This document shows, piece by piece, positions 18,685 through 28,332 of a stretch of DNA of 64,000 bases. The translations under genes and the position numbers were made by a program. Position 1 is the stretch's first letter. Every line of letters begins with the position of its first letter. The stretch lies in the NCBI GenBank assembly GCA_947302655.1, contig CAMYVW010000001.1, forward strand, positions 445,080 to 509,079, read 5' to 3'. The notes below the pieces were generated by a model. That model ran no database searches, was not told the origin of the DNA, and was given only the letters and a program-made list of their open reading frames with translations. The DNA is from an uncultured Mycoplasmatota bacterium. GTDB lineage: Bacteria > Bacillota_I > Bacilli_A > RF39 > UBA660.

Positions 18685-20841
18685 CTACTTTTTCTTATAG
18701 ACATTAATAACAAATGGTAATTTTCTTAATTCTTTTGTATATTCAACTAATTCCTCATAATCATTAACTTTAACAGTTATATCATATATAACTTTATCAT
18801 CAACTTGATGAGATTCAACAGCATCAACATAAACTTTAATTAAAGCACCTGTTGAGATAATATCAAGAAGATAATTACCAACGTTATCTACTTCAATAAC
18901 AAGATCAGTTTTATAAACATTATTAATATTTTCATTCCATGACGCTTGAACTAATCTCTCAGATTTATCAATAACATTATGACAATCGATTCTATGTATT
19001 GAAATACCTTGATTTTTAGTAATATAACCAATAATAGGCTCACCATGAATAGGTTTACAGCATTTAGCTAAATTTACCTGAACATTATCAACGCCATCAA
19101 CTATAATATCACTATTATATTCAGAAGCTTTATTACTTGATGGCGTAGTAGAACGAATCTTACCAATAAGCGCATCCTGAATAGTTTCTTTATCTTCAGT
19201 AGCTAAATTAACAACATAACCTGCAGTATATCTTGTTGAACCAATAGATAAATATAAATCGTCTAAATCAATTAATTTTAAATCTTTAAGAATCTTATTT
19301 ATATTTTCTTCAGTTAAAAAATCAGCTTGAGGAATATTTTTTCTTCTAAGTTCTCTATATATTGCTTCTTTTCCTTTTTCTATATATATAGTTCTATCTT
19401 TCTTACTAAAGAAAGATTTAATTTTATTTCTTGCTTGAGAAGTTTTAACAAAAGTAAGCCAGTCTTTATTTGGCGTTGCACTTGCACTAGTTTTGATTCG
19501 AACAATATCATTATCATTAAGCTCATAAGCAAGGGGAACAATTGAATCATTTACAATAGCTCCAACTGTTTTATCACCAACATCAGAATGTATTCTGTAT
19601 GCAAAATCTATTGGAGTTGAACCTTTAGGAAGTTCTACTACATCTCCTTTTGGTGTAAACACATATATTAAATCATCAAAATATTCTTTTTGAACTTGTG
19701 TTGAATCTTCAACATCATCAGTTGAAGATTCAATAATTGATCTAAACATTTCGAGTTTTTGTTCCATAATATTTTGAATTTTTTTAGAGCCTTTTTCTTT
19801 ATAAGACCAATGAGAAGCTAAACCTTTTTCTGCAAATTCATCCATCTCATATGTTCTAATTTGTATTTCATATAGTTTTCCATCTGTACCAAACACAGTT
19901 GTATGAAGTGATTGATACATATTTTCTTTTGGATTTGCTATATAATCTTTAAATCTTTTAGGAACTGGTCTAAATTTAGAATGGATTAATCCTACAGCTA
20001 AATAACAATCACTTTCTTTTTCAACGTATACTCTTAAAGCTAAAATATCGTATATTTCATCCCAAGATCTGCCTTTATTGTATAGTTTATTATAGATACT
20101 ATATATACTTTTTACTCTGCCTTTAATCTTATATTCAACATTATTGTCATCAAGAATTTCAGATATTTCATCGATCATTTCATCAAGACATTCTTTTAAG
20201 TTGTCTTTGGATTCATTAAGTCTATCTTCAATATCCTTGTATACATCAGGTTTTAAATATTTTAAACATAGATTTTCTAGTTCACTTTTAATAGAGTTAA
20301 TTCCAAGTCTATGTGCAATTGGAACTAAAACTGATAAAGTTTCATTAGCTTTCTTCTTTTGCTTTTCAGGATTAACTGCCCATATTGTTCTCATATTATG
20401 AAGTCTGTCAGCAAGTTTAATATATAAAACCCTAACATCTTCAGCAAGGCCGATTAAAACTTTTCTTAAATACATTGCAGATGATTCTGATTCATCTGGA
20501 AGTTCAAGTTTATTAATTTTTGATACTGAATCAATTATTTTAGCTGTTTGTTCATCAAATGTACTTTCAATTTCATTATAATATGTATCACCATTATTCA
20601 TAACTTCATGCATTAAAGCACATGAAATAGTAAGAGCATCTGAGTTTAAATCAGCTAAAATTAAAGCAACAGAAAGAGGATGAGATATATAATCATCACC
20701 TGAAAGTCTTTTCATATTTTTATGCTTTTCTTTAGCAAATTTATAAGATTTCTCTATAAGATTGATATCAGCATCAGTATAATTTTGACTGCTCTTTAAA
20801 TTATTAATTAACTTTTCAAAAAGAGCTTGTGCGTTTTCCAT
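18685..20841 (-). CDS. rel: RelA/SpoT-family (p)ppGpp synthetase, hydrolase motif degenerate
   Basis: A 718-residue long RSH protein (ATG at 20841 after AAGGGTGG). Domains in order: HD hydrolase (about 45-200), synthetase (about 230-345), TGS (about 395-460), helical, Cys-rich zinc-finger-like (AKCCKPIHG), ACT. Synthetase motifs are intact, including RFKDYIANPK (the RXKD form) and YQSLHTTV. In the HD domain His54, His78, Asp145 and Asn149 remain, but the usual HDVVED reads HEVMNN, so the residues equivalent to D78, E81 and D82 of the streptococcal enzyme are Glu, Asn, Asn. Hydrolysis is probably lost; synthesis should remain. Confidence 0.93.
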   Translation of the reverse strand: MENAQALFEKLINNLKSSQNYTDADINLIEKSYKFAKEKHKNMKRLSGDDYISHPLSVALILADLNSDALTISCALMHEVMNNGDTYYNEIESTFDEQTAKIIDSVSKINKLELPDESESSAMYLRKVLIGLAEDVRVLYIKLADRLHNMRTIWAVNPEKQKKKANETLSVLVPIAHRLGINSIKSELENLCLKYLKPDVYKDIEDRLNESKDNLKECLDEMIDEISEILDDNNVEYKIKGRVKSIYSIYNKLYNKGRSWDEIYDILALRVYVEKESDCYLAVGLIHSKFRPVPKRFKDYIANPKENMYQSLHTTVFGTDGKLYEIQIRTYEMDEFAEKGLASHWSYKEKGSKKIQNIMEQKLEMFRSIIESSTDDVEDSTQVQKEYFDDLIYVFTPKGDVVELPKGSTPIDFAYRIHSDVGDKTVGAIVNDSIVPLAYELNDNDIVRIKTSASATPNKDWLTFVKTSQARNKIKSFFSKKDRTIYIEKGKEAIYRELRRKNIPQADFLTEENINKILKDLKLIDLDDLYLSIGSTRYTAGYVVNLATEDKETIQDALIGKIRSTTPSSNKASEYNSDIIVDGVDNVQVNLAKCCKPIHGEPIIGYITKNQGISIHRIDCHNVIDKSERLVQASWNENINNVYKTDLVIEVDNVGNYLLDIISTGALIKVYVDAVESHQVDDKVIYDITVKVNDYEELVEYTKELRKLPFVINVYKKK

Positions 20842-20852
20842 GTAATCCACCC

Positions 20853-21095
20853 TTATTTGTTTTGATTTATAAAACTAATTAGTTCTGCTTCATTGATATT
20901 TAAAATATCACTAACCATATCGCAAAGTTCAAGACTAGATTGTGTTGACCATTTATTTTTTGATAAAAAAAGCCACATATCCTTAATATCTAAATGTTTT
21001 AAACCATGCATTTTTAATTCATTTAATTTAGTATTAAATGCCGGTTTTAAACGATTAAATAATTCGTCAACTGAACTAAATTTTAATTGTTCCAT
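20853..21095 (-). CDS. ComN-like post-transcriptional regulator
   Basis: 80 residues from the ATG at 21095, chosen because GAGG lies nine bases upstream; the longer reading frame has no such site. The pattern LKPAFNTKLNELKMHGL, DMWLFLSKNKW and a C-terminal DILNINEAELISF matches the small Firmicutes Post_transc_reg family (B. subtilis ComN/YrzD, which controls comE mRNA localisation). Its position between rel and the spoVB-like gene equals that of yrzD in B. subtilis. Ends 11 bases before rel. Confidence 0.8.
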   Translation of the reverse strand: MEQLKFSSVDELFNRLKPAFNTKLNELKMHGLKHLDIKDMWLFLSKNKWSTQSSLELCDMVSDILNINEAELISFINQNK

Positions 21096-21168
21096 AAAGC
21101 ATTCCTCATTAAACATATATCTACTACATATATTATATAACAAACGTATGTAATAATAAAGGTGGAAA

Positions 21169-22476
21169 ATGACAAGGAATAGATTTATAAAAAACACTTT
21201 TTTCCTTATTTTAGGTGGAATGATAACTAAAATTTTAGGATTTACTATAAAAATACTTTACACAAGATATTTAAAAAGTGATGGAGTATCACTAATTACA
21301 TTAGTATTTCCTACATATGCTCTTCTACTTACTATATCAACATTTGCTCTACCACTTGCTATAACAAAACTAATTGCTGAAAAAAAAGAAAGAAAAAGTA
21401 AAATTATATTTTCTTCTTTCTGGATAACAGGAATAATTAATATTGTTTTAACTACAATAGTACTGCTATTTTCAAACTATTATGCAGCTAATATTCTTCA
21501 TGAACCAAGATGTGCTTTTTTAATTAAAATTCTTTGCTTTACTTTACCATTTGTAACAACAACAAGCATAATTAAAGCTTACTTTTTTGGAATTGAAAAT
21601 ATAAAACCAGTTATATTTTCTAACATATCAGAAGAAATCATTAAATTACTAATGGTCATTATCTTTTTACCAAAGTTTATGAATAAAGGTACAATATATG
21701 GTGTAACTTTTTATCTTACAATCAACTTTATCTGTGAAATTATGTCATTTATAACATTGTCATTATTTATGCCAAGAAAAATAAAAATTAAAAACTTGTC
21801 CTATAAATATGATCAGAATTGCATTAGTGAAATCTCTAAAATAACTGTCCCTACTCTAGGTAGTAAATTAATTGGAAGTATTGGATATTTTTTGGAGCCT
21901 ATTATTTTAACAAATCTTTTAATTATAAAAGGAATTGATGCAAATTACATAAGACTTAACTATGGATATTATCAAGCCTATGCCATTGCTATACTTACAA
22001 TACCATCGTTTTTTCTATCAGCTTTATCAAGTAATATAATACCTCTTATAAGTAAAATTAAAATAACACAGAATTACAAAAAAATAAAATCATTAACAAA
22101 AAGAATAATCACTGTTGTTTTAATATGTGGGATTTTTTATTCTGGAATTCTCTATATTTTTGGGAAAAAAATAATGTATTTATTATATAAAAATATAGGT
22201 GGTTATAAATATTTAAAAATGCTTCTTCCGTTTTTTATATTCTTTTACCTTGAAAGTCCAATACTATCAATACTTCAAAGCCTTGATAAAGAGAAAAATA
22301 TATTTAAAATAACAACATTAGGTATAATTATTAAATATTTTATTTTAACATTTTTAATAATGTTGGGATTTGGTTTTAAAAGCCTAATAATAAGTGAAAT
22401 AATTAATATTATTTTTGTTATTTTGTTATGTATTTATTATTTAAATAATTCTTTGTTTTATCCCTCTCAACAATAA
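21169..22476 (+). CDS. SpoVB/MurJ-type lipid-linked oligosaccharide flippase
   Basis: 435 residues, about 12-14 membrane segments, with the N-terminal FIKNTFFLILGGMITKILGF signature of the MOP superfamily SpoVB-like proteins. Such proteins flip lipid-linked precursors in cell envelope or cortex synthesis. AAAGGTGG precedes the ATG. It is divergent from comN-like/rel and converges with the DUF421 gene, overlapping it by 59 bases at the 3' end. Synteny with B. subtilis spoVB supports the call; sporulation role itself cannot be inferred. Confidence 0.88.
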   Translation: MTRNRFIKNTFFLILGGMITKILGFTIKILYTRYLKSDGVSLITLVFPTYALLLTISTFALPLAITKLIAEKKERKSKIIFSSFWITGIINIVLTTIVLLFSNYYAANILHEPRCAFLIKILCFTLPFVTTTSIIKAYFFGIENIKPVIFSNISEEIIKLLMVIIFLPKFMNKGTIYGVTFYLTINFICEIMSFITLSLFMPRKIKIKNLSYKYDQNCISEISKITVPTLGSKLIGSIGYFLEPIILTNLLIIKGIDANYIRLNYGYYQAYAIAILTIPSFFLSALSSNIIPLISKIKITQNYKKIKSLTKRIITVVLICGIFYSGILYIFGKKIMYLLYKNIGGYKYLKMLLPFFIFFYLESPILSILQSLDKEKNIFKITTLGIIIKYFILTFLIMLGFGFKSLIISEIINIIFVILLCIYYLNNSLFYPSQQ

Positions 22477-23095
22477 AAATTCTATTGTCTTTATAAAACC
22501 CGTAAAAGACATTTTCAATATCAATACCTTTATTTAAAATCATATTATATAATTCATTTTTCTTAAACGGAACTTTATCAAGATATTTTTCTTCTATTTT
22601 TCCATCCATTATTAAAGGTAGTGGAAAGACTTTGTTTTTTAATTTGTTATCATATTTAAAGATTGATAATTTTCCATTAGATTCTAAAAACGCATACTCA
22701 ACATCTTCAATAGACTTGATACCATTTTGTCTTAAATTTAAAAGTAAATCATCTAGTGTATATCGCTGTTTTAACATCTGATGATAATTAATCTTTCCAT
22801 CGCAAATAATTAATGATGTTCTTCCTTGCACAATTTCTCTAAATATTCTAGATTTAGTAGAAATAAATCCAAATACAACTTCAACGATAACTAATAAAAG
22901 AATTGGAACCACCGTTAGGATAATTGAATCACCCACATTTTCAATACTAATAGCAACAAGTTCAGCAATAAGAATTGAAACAATTAAATCAATTATTCCA
23001 AGTTGTCCAACTTCTCTTTTACCCATAAGTCTATAACAAACAGTAACAAAAAAATAAAAAAATAACGTTCTAAAAGAAATAATAAATAATTGCAT
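22418..23095 (-). CDS. DUF421 (YrbG/YetF) membrane protein
   Basis: 225 residues: three N-terminal membrane helices including YRLMGKREVGQLGIIDLIV, a family hallmark, then the cytosolic DUF421 domain with LIICDGKIN and LLLNLRQNGI. Function unknown in the family. Neighbour order (spoVB-yrbG-yrzE) matches B. subtilis. AGGTGATTTAAT precedes the ATG. Its 3' end overlaps the convergent flippase gene by 59 bases. Confidence 0.9.
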   Translation of the reverse strand: MQLFIISFRTLFFYFFVTVCYRLMGKREVGQLGIIDLIVSILIAELVAISIENVGDSIILTVVPILLLVIVEVVFGFISTKSRIFREIVQGRTSLIICDGKINYHQMLKQRYTLDDLLLNLRQNGIKSIEDVEYAFLESNGKLSIFKYDNKLKNKVFPLPLIMDGKIEEKYLDKVPFKKNELYNMILNKGIDIENVFYGFYKDNRIFIVERDKTKNYLNNKYITK

Positions 23096-23170
23096 ATTAA
23101 ATCACCTACTTATATTATGGGATTAAGAATAATATTTTACTCAAATAATATAATTATATAGGTGATATTA

Positions 23171-23524
23171 TTGAAAAAATTTATTAATAAAAATAAGCTA
23201 ACTTTAATTTATATTGCGTCAATATTTATATTGGGTTTATTATTTACAACAGTGGAATATATTGGATTAAGTTATCAATTTTGCATAACACTTAATAGCA
23301 TATTAAACATAAGTATTATATTTATATATTCTTTAATTAATTCAAAAAGAGATAAAACTTCAGCTATTAAATCAAGCGTTAAAATAATACTTACAATATT
23401 AATTATAAATCTAATTATAATTCACGTATTTACGTTTAAAACTATACTTTATTATTTATTGATCATATTTATAACAATATTTGGTGCTGTAATAGGAAAA
23501 AATAAACAAAAAAAATTGTCTTAA
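23171..23524 (+). CDS. TIGR04086-like (YrzE) membrane protein
   Basis: 117 residues from a TTG at 23171 (ATAGGTGAT lies six bases upstream; the GTG at 23162 is inside that site). Four predicted membrane helices in a small protein, plus position between DUF421 and tgt, match YrzE/TIGR04086 proteins of unknown function. It converges on the small gene at 23521 and they share a bidirectional terminator. Confidence 0.65.
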   Translation: MKKFINKNKLTLIYIASIFILGLLFTTVEYIGLSYQFCITLNSILNISIIFIYSLINSKRDKTSAIKSSVKIILTILIINLIIIHVFTFKTILYYLLIIFITIFGAVIGKNKQKKLS

Positions 23525-23548
23525 ACAAAATCTAAGACAATTTTTTTA
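23510..23548. terminator. Bidirectional terminator
   Basis: AAAATTGTCTTA and TAAGACAATTTT arms with A and T runs on both sides. The 3' ends of the two convergent genes lie inside it. Confidence 0.88.
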
Positions 23549-23826
23549 TCAATATATCTAATTACTTGATTTTCATCATAATACTCTTTAGTTACAGGAT
23601 TAAACTGTTTTTGCAAAAAATTATGGTCATATAAATACTTAAGTGTTGTTTCTTCTCCTTTACAAACATTTTCTAAAAAACATTTCTTTGATGCATCAAG
23701 AATTCTCATTTTTGTTGCAATCATAAGTTTATCTTCATGATCTTTTTTGACATTAAAATAAGTTGGAATAAATATCATTAAAGCAATAATTATAATACTT
23801 CCAAAAATACAAATTCTATTCATCAT
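23521..23826 (-). CDS. Small single-pass membrane protein, possibly pseudopilin-like
   Basis: About 101 residues (start at the ATG-ATG pair at 23826, with AAGGA upstream inside the end of tgt; an in-frame ATG at 23838 is less likely). One N-terminal helix (ICIFGSIIIIALMIFIP) then a charged, Cys-containing domain with TLKYLYDHNFL and FNPVTKEYY, a layout reminiscent of small pilin-like proteins of gut Firmicutes, although no GFTLIE processing site is seen. It occupies the place of yajC after tgt but shows no YajC similarity. Overlaps the tgt stop by 11 bases. Confidence 0.6.
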   Translation of the reverse strand: MMNRICIFGSIIIIALMIFIPTYFNVKKDHEDKLMIATKMRILDASKKCFLENVCKGEETTLKYLYDHNFLQKQFNPVTKEYYDENQVIRYIDKKIVLDFV

Positions 23827-24949
23827 GTCCAACCACATCCTTATGATAATAATTTTTTATAAACTCATCACGATATTCTTCAAGTGTAGATGTTTTAATA
23901 TTTTCTCTAATATCATTTATTAATCTCATTAAAAATGATAAGTTGTGAATTGATAAAAGTCTTGCTCCAAAAGATTCATCAGCATTAATTAAATGCTTTA
24001 TATATGATTTTGTATAATTTTTACAAGCATAGCAATTACAACCATCTTCGATTGGAGTAAAATCTTCTTTATACTTATTATTCTTTAAATTAATTTTACC
24101 ATGCATGGTATATGCATGTCCATGTCTTGCTAACCTTGTTGGTGAAACGCAATCAAAAATATCTATTCCTCTCATAACATTTTCAATTAAATCAATAGGA
24201 TCACCAACACCCATCAAATATCTAATTTTATCATCAGGTAAATATTTTGTTGACATTGAAACCATTTCATACATTATATTTTTCGGTTCACCAACACTTG
24301 TTCCACCTATTGCATAACCATCAAAATCCATTTTAACAAGTTCTTCAGCACAATGTTTTCGTAGATTTTCATAATATCCACCTTGAACTATTCCAAATAA
24401 AACTTGATTGTCTCCTTTAAAGACATCCTTTCCCCTTTTCGCCCACCTAAGTGTTCTTTCTACACTATCTTTCATGTATTTTTCTTCACAAGGATAACCA
24501 ACACATTCATCAAAACTCATAACAATATCACTACCAAGTTTTCTTTGAATTTCGATAGATAATTCAGGAGTTAAAAACAATGAATCACCATTTAAATGAT
24601 TTTTAAATTTAACACCTTCTTCAGTTATATCTTTAGGTTTTGCCAGTGAAAAAACTTGAAATCCACCAGAATCAGTTAAAATAGGACCATCATAATTCAT
24701 AAATTTATGTAATCCTCCAGCTTTTTCAACGATATCTTCGCCAGGTCTAAGCCATAAATGATAAGTATTAGATAAAATTATTCCAGCACCTAATTCTTTT
24801 ACTTCTTCAGGAGATAAAGTTTTTACAGTAGCAGCAGTTCCTACTGGCATAAACATAGGTGTATCATATTCTTTACCATTAAATATAACTTTACCTAGTC
24901 TAGCATTTGTTTTTGTATCATCAAATACTTTCTTAAATTCAAGTTTCAC
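23816..24949 (-). CDS. tgt: Queuine/preQ1 tRNA-ribosyltransferase
   Basis: 377-residue TIM-barrel enzyme exchanging guanine 34 for preQ1 in GUN-decoding tRNAs. Catalytic Asp is in ILTDSGGFQVF and the nucleophile in DIFDCVSPTRLARHG; GIVQGG and YAIGGTSVGEP are substrate-binding loops; zinc ligands lie in CNCYAC and a later His. It starts with GTG, with GGAGATG ten bases upstream, and overlaps the queA stop, so translation is coupled. queA immediately upstream supplies the next queuosine step. Confidence 0.97.
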   Translation of the reverse strand: MKLEFKKVFDDTKTNARLGKVIFNGKEYDTPMFMPVGTAATVKTLSPEEVKELGAGIILSNTYHLWLRPGEDIVEKAGGLHKFMNYDGPILTDSGGFQVFSLAKPKDITEEGVKFKNHLNGDSLFLTPELSIEIQRKLGSDIVMSFDECVGYPCEEKYMKDSVERTLRWAKRGKDVFKGDNQVLFGIVQGGYYENLRKHCAEELVKMDFDGYAIGGTSVGEPKNIMYEMVSMSTKYLPDDKIRYLMGVGDPIDLIENVMRGIDIFDCVSPTRLARHGHAYTMHGKINLKNNKYKEDFTPIEDGCNCYACKNYTKSYIKHLINADESFGARLLSIHNLSFLMRLINDIRENIKTSTLEEYRDEFIKNYYHKDVVGHDE

Positions 24950-25989
24950 TATAAATCATCTCCTGTAATAAACATAGCATCTCCAAAACTAAAGAAACGA
25001 TATTTTTCTTTAATAGCTTCATTATATGCATTTAAAATATTTTCCCTACCAGCTAAAGCAGAAACGAGCATAACTAAGGTACTTTTAGGTAAATGAAAAT
25101 TTGTTATTAAAGCATCTATTGCTTTAAACTTATAACCTGGATAAATAAAAATATCTGTGTTACCCGAACATTGTTTAAACATTCCATTATTGTTTGATGC
25201 AATAGTCTCTAAAGTTCTAGTTGATGTTGTACCTACTGCTATTATTCTTCGTTTTTCCTCTTTTGCTTTATTTAAAATATCAGATGTTTCTTTACTCATA
25301 ACGTAAAACTCACTATGCATTTTATGTTCTAATACATTTTCTACCTCAACTGGTCTAAAAGTTCCTAAACCAACGTGTAGAGTAACATACGTAATAATAA
25401 CACCTTTATCTTCGATTTTTTGTAATAACTCATTAGTAAAATGAAGTCCTGCAGTTGGAGCAGCTGCAGATCCTATATTTTTTGCATAAACAGTTTGATA
25501 TCGTGACTGATCATTTAGCTTTTCGTGAATATATGGTGGAAGCGGCATTGTTCCAAGTTTATCTAGAATTTCCATTAATATTCCTTCATAGATTAGTTTT
25601 ATATGAACAATTCCATCTTCTAGTTTTTTAGTAATAACAGCTTCAAGCATCCCATTACCAAATGAAACGACAGTTCCTATTTTAAGCCTTTTGCCTGGTC
25701 GAGCTAAGCATTCCCATTCATTAAGACCTAATTCTTTTAGTAAAAGAATCTCTATAACAGCTTTTGTATCTTTCTTTTCACCAATTAACCTAGCTGGAAT
25801 AACTTTTGTATCATTTAATACTAAAACATCACCTTTTTTTAAATAATTCAAAATGTTATAAAAATGGTCATGCTTTAAATTTCCATTGTTTTTATTTAAT
25901 ACTAATAAACGCGAAGAACTCCTCTCTTTAAGAGGAGTTTGAGCAATTAATTCTTTAGGTAAATTGTAATCAAACTGATTTATATCCAT
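24949..25989 (-). CDS. queA: S-adenosylmethionine:tRNA ribosyltransferase-isomerase
   Basis: 346 residues, the normal length. QueA transfers and isomerises the ribosyl group of SAM to preQ1-tRNA, giving epoxyqueuosine. Family blocks seen: [46 protein letters not shown] and the C-terminal [10 protein letters not shown]. Adjacent to and overlapping tgt, as in most Firmicutes. Whether queuosine is completed depends on genes outside the window. Confidence 0.97.
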   Translation of the reverse strand: MDINQFDYNLPKELIAQTPLKERSSSRLLVLNKNNGNLKHDHFYNILNYLKKGDVLVLNDTKVIPARLIGEKKDTKAVIEILLLKELGLNEWECLARPGKRLKIGTVVSFGNGMLEAVITKKLEDGIVHIKLIYEGILMEILDKLGTMPLPPYIHEKLNDQSRYQTVYAKNIGSAAAPTAGLHFTNELLQKIEDKGVIITYVTLHVGLGTFRPVEVENVLEHKMHSEFYVMSKETSDILNKAKEEKRRIIAVGTTSTRTLETIASNNNGMFKQCSGNTDIFIYPGYKFKAIDALITNFHLPKSTLVMLVSALAGRENILNAYNEAIKEKYRFFSFGDAMFITGDDL

Positions 25990-25997
25990 TTATAACA

Positions 25998-26591
25998 CTA
26001 CTTCCTTATGCGTGTTTTATTTATTTTTTCGTGATATTTAACTTCCCCATCATCATTTAAACAAAAAGTAATGCTTTCTATGTCATGTTGATTTATTCTT
26101 TCATATTCAATCCCGCAATACTCAAATGTTCTTTTAGCTTCAAAATTTTCAGGAGTGTAACTATATTTATCAGACAAATAAACAACACGTTTAAATTTGT
26201 ACTTCGCTAACATTTTAGCACAAATTGGGCAAGGAAACAACGTTACATATATAGTTGCACCTTCAAATATAGAATTAGAACCTTTATAATTTGAAATAGC
26301 ATTATCTTCAGCGTGAATTACAGAATTATATTTTTCATAGATTTTATCTTTACCTTTATAACCTTTTCCCCAAACAAATTCAGAATCATCCCATCCCGGA
26401 GGGGCACTATTATATCCTGCTGAAACAAAATTACCATCTTTATCTATAATCACAGAACCAACTTGTGTAGATGGATCCCTACTAAGTTTTGCAATATTCA
26501 TAGCGCAAATCATATTTATTACATCAAAAGGCGGAATATTTTTTCTTTCTAAACCAGTGTATGATTCAGGAACCATAAAATCTTTATTCAT
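25998..26591 (-). CDS. Deoxycytidylate (dCMP) deaminase
   Basis: 197 residues from the ATG at 26591, which has AGAAGG seven bases upstream; the longer frame to 26633 lacks a site. Zinc-dependent cytidine deaminase fold with HAE at 93-95 and PCPICA (Cys121, Cys124), plus RDPSTQVGSVI and GYNSAPPG, typical of dCMP deaminases/ComEB. It makes dUMP for thymidylate synthesis. It is inserted between queA and ruvB, where B. subtilis has no such gene. Confidence 0.9.
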   Translation of the reverse strand: MNKDFMVPESYTGLERKNIPPFDVINMICAMNIAKLSRDPSTQVGSVIIDKDGNFVSAGYNSAPPGWDDSEFVWGKGYKGKDKIYEKYNSVIHAEDNAISNYKGSNSIFEGATIYVTLFPCPICAKMLAKYKFKRVVYLSDKYSYTPENFEAKRTFEYCGIEYERINQHDIESITFCLNDDGEVKYHEKINKTRIRK

Positions 26592-26652
26592 AAAATACCT
26601 TCTTTCTACAAGATTAATTATAAAGTTAATCATAAACTTTGTAATATATTGG

Positions 26653-27612
26653 TTATTTATGAAGTGTATTTAAAAATGTTATACCTTGGGATGTAATTAC
26701 TCTTCCCTTGCCCGTTTTTCTAACAAATGATAGCTCAATTAAATAATTTTCAACGATTTCTTCGATAACTTTATTACTTTCATTTAAAAAACTTGATATG
26801 GTATTAATACCGACTGGTTTATCATCATAATCATAATGTAGCATTTTTAAATACCTAATATCTAATTCTTTTAAACCTAGATTTTTTACTCCCAATTTAT
26901 TTAAAATTTTACAAACATAGTGATAATCAATAAATTTAATATTATCAATTAATGAATAATCATTTACTCTTTTTAAATAATTAAGAGCAATTCTCGGAGT
27001 AAATCTTGAAACAGATGCAAGAAGTTTAAGAGCTTTAGTTCTATAAACAACATTTAATTTTTTAGAAGCATTAAAAAGAATTTTTGTAATATCATTCTCA
27101 TCATATTTATTAAATGTAAATGTTATTGGAAAACGATCTAGCAATGGTTTAGATAGTGATTCAACTTTTGTTGTTGCACCAATTAAGGTAAAAGGTGGTA
27201 AATCAAATTTAATTATTTCTTTTTTTAAATCATTTTTTACATTTAAATTTATGTAAAAATCTTCCATAGCAGAATATAATACTTCCTCACAGTTTTTATT
27301 CAGCGCGTGAATTTCATCAATAAAAAGTATATCTCCTTCATTTAACTTGCTAAGTGAAACTATTAAATCTTTAGGTCTTTCAATAGAATTAGCATTAATA
27401 ACTATAATATTATGGTTAAGAGCTATACTAATTAAATAAGCTAAAGTAGTTTTACCAAGACCAGCATGTCCAATTAAAAGTGTATGATCTAAGGAGGTAT
27501 CTCTTATTTTAGACGCTTGAATATATATTTTTAAGTTATCAATTATATTTTTTTGGCCAATAAATTCATCAAAACTTTGAGGTCTTAAAGAGTTGTTATC
27601 ATCATTATTCAT
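26653..27612 (-). CDS. ruvB: Holliday junction branch migration helicase RuvB
   Basis: 319-residue AAA+ motor that, with RuvA, drives branch migration. It has RPQSFDEFIGQ at the N-terminus, Walker A GHAGLGKT (48-55), Walker B DILFIDEIHAL, sensor 1 LIGATT and a C-terminal winged helix (VRKTGKGRVIT). Slightly short and divergent from typical RuvB, which has the longer N-terminal LRP block. Its ATG overlaps the ruvA stop by one base. Confidence 0.95.
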   Translation of the reverse strand: MNNDDNNSLRPQSFDEFIGQKNIIDNLKIYIQASKIRDTSLDHTLLIGHAGLGKTTLAYLISIALNHNIIVINANSIERPKDLIVSLSKLNEGDILFIDEIHALNKNCEEVLYSAMEDFYINLNVKNDLKKEIIKFDLPPFTLIGATTKVESLSKPLLDRFPITFTFNKYDENDITKILFNASKKLNVVYRTKALKLLASVSRFTPRIALNYLKRVNDYSLIDNIKFIDYHYVCKILNKLGVKNLGLKELDIRYLKMLHYDYDDKPVGINTISSFLNESNKVIEEIVENYLIELSFVRKTGKGRVITSQGITFLNTLHK

Positions 27613-28160
27613 TATAGATCACCACTTTCAATTAATCTTATTCCTTCTTTAATCATCAAATTAGAAGAAAGATTTTTATTAACGCGTTGATAAGATTTAT
27701 AAATTGATGAATCAGAATAATCTAACTGTTTTAACGCTAAATAATATGTTTCATCAATTTTATAAAAATTATTATAAGAAATTGTCTTAAGAGTTTTAAT
27801 GAATAAATCAACATTCTTTTCAGAAATCTTATTAATTGTAAGCAAAAAATCATAATTATTTGTAAACGCTGCGTTTAAAATAAGTTCGTAATTATCATTT
27901 CTTAAAATATTAAAAGCTGTTTTAATTCCAATGCTTTTTAATTGCAAAAGTTTATAGAAGACTTCCCTTTCCAATTTTGTTTTAAAGCCATAAAGCAATC
28001 TACTATTATCAGATATATAAAGATAGATATAAATCAAAACACTTTCATCTAATTTGTAAGATTTCTCAGTAATATAAATCCTATATGCAAAATTATTATT
28101 TTCAACTATGATATATTCACTAGATATATCTACAACTTTTCCCTTTATATATTCATACAT
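27612..28160 (-). CDS. ruvA: Holliday junction protein RuvA (divergent)
   Basis: 182 residues from ATG 28160, preceded by GAGGTGAGAAAT; the longer frame is not supported. The N-terminal OB-fold starts MYEYIKGKVVDI and has GFKTKLEREVFYKLLQLKSIGIKTAFNIL, which replaces the usual GIGPK helix-hairpin-helix motif with SIGIK. The second hairpin is hardly visible. Identity rests on the N-terminal domain, length and overlap with ruvB. It forms the tetramer that loads RuvB on junctions. Confidence 0.88.
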   Translation of the reverse strand: MYEYIKGKVVDISSEYIIVENNNFAYRIYITEKSYKLDESVLIYIYLYISDNSRLLYGFKTKLEREVFYKLLQLKSIGIKTAFNILRNDNYELILNAAFTNNYDFLLTINKISEKNVDLFIKTLKTISYNNFYKIDETYYLALKQLDYSDSSIYKSYQRVNKNLSSNLMIKEGIRLIESGDL

Positions 28161-28285
28161 ATTTCTCACCTCGAGTGACTTATAATACATATTTAATTTA
28201 AGAAATCTGTCGAATCTAATCATAAAGTTTAAAAAAGTAACAAAAATTTCGAAATATCATATAATAAATTAGTGATAAATTAAAA

Positions 28286-28314
28286 AAACATTTCATAATT
28301 TATATGAAATGTTT
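28286..28314 (-). terminator. Terminator after obg
   Basis: Minus-strand AAACATTTCAT-ATAAATT-ATGAAATGTTT followed by TTTT. It separates obg from ruvA. Confidence 0.85.
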
Positions 28315-28332
28315 CAAAAAAAATGCTAATAA

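Noticed and set aside
23521..23826. YajC, expected after tgt by synteny
   Set aside because: The sequence has no YajC pattern and the domain after the helix is different, so only a generic description is given.
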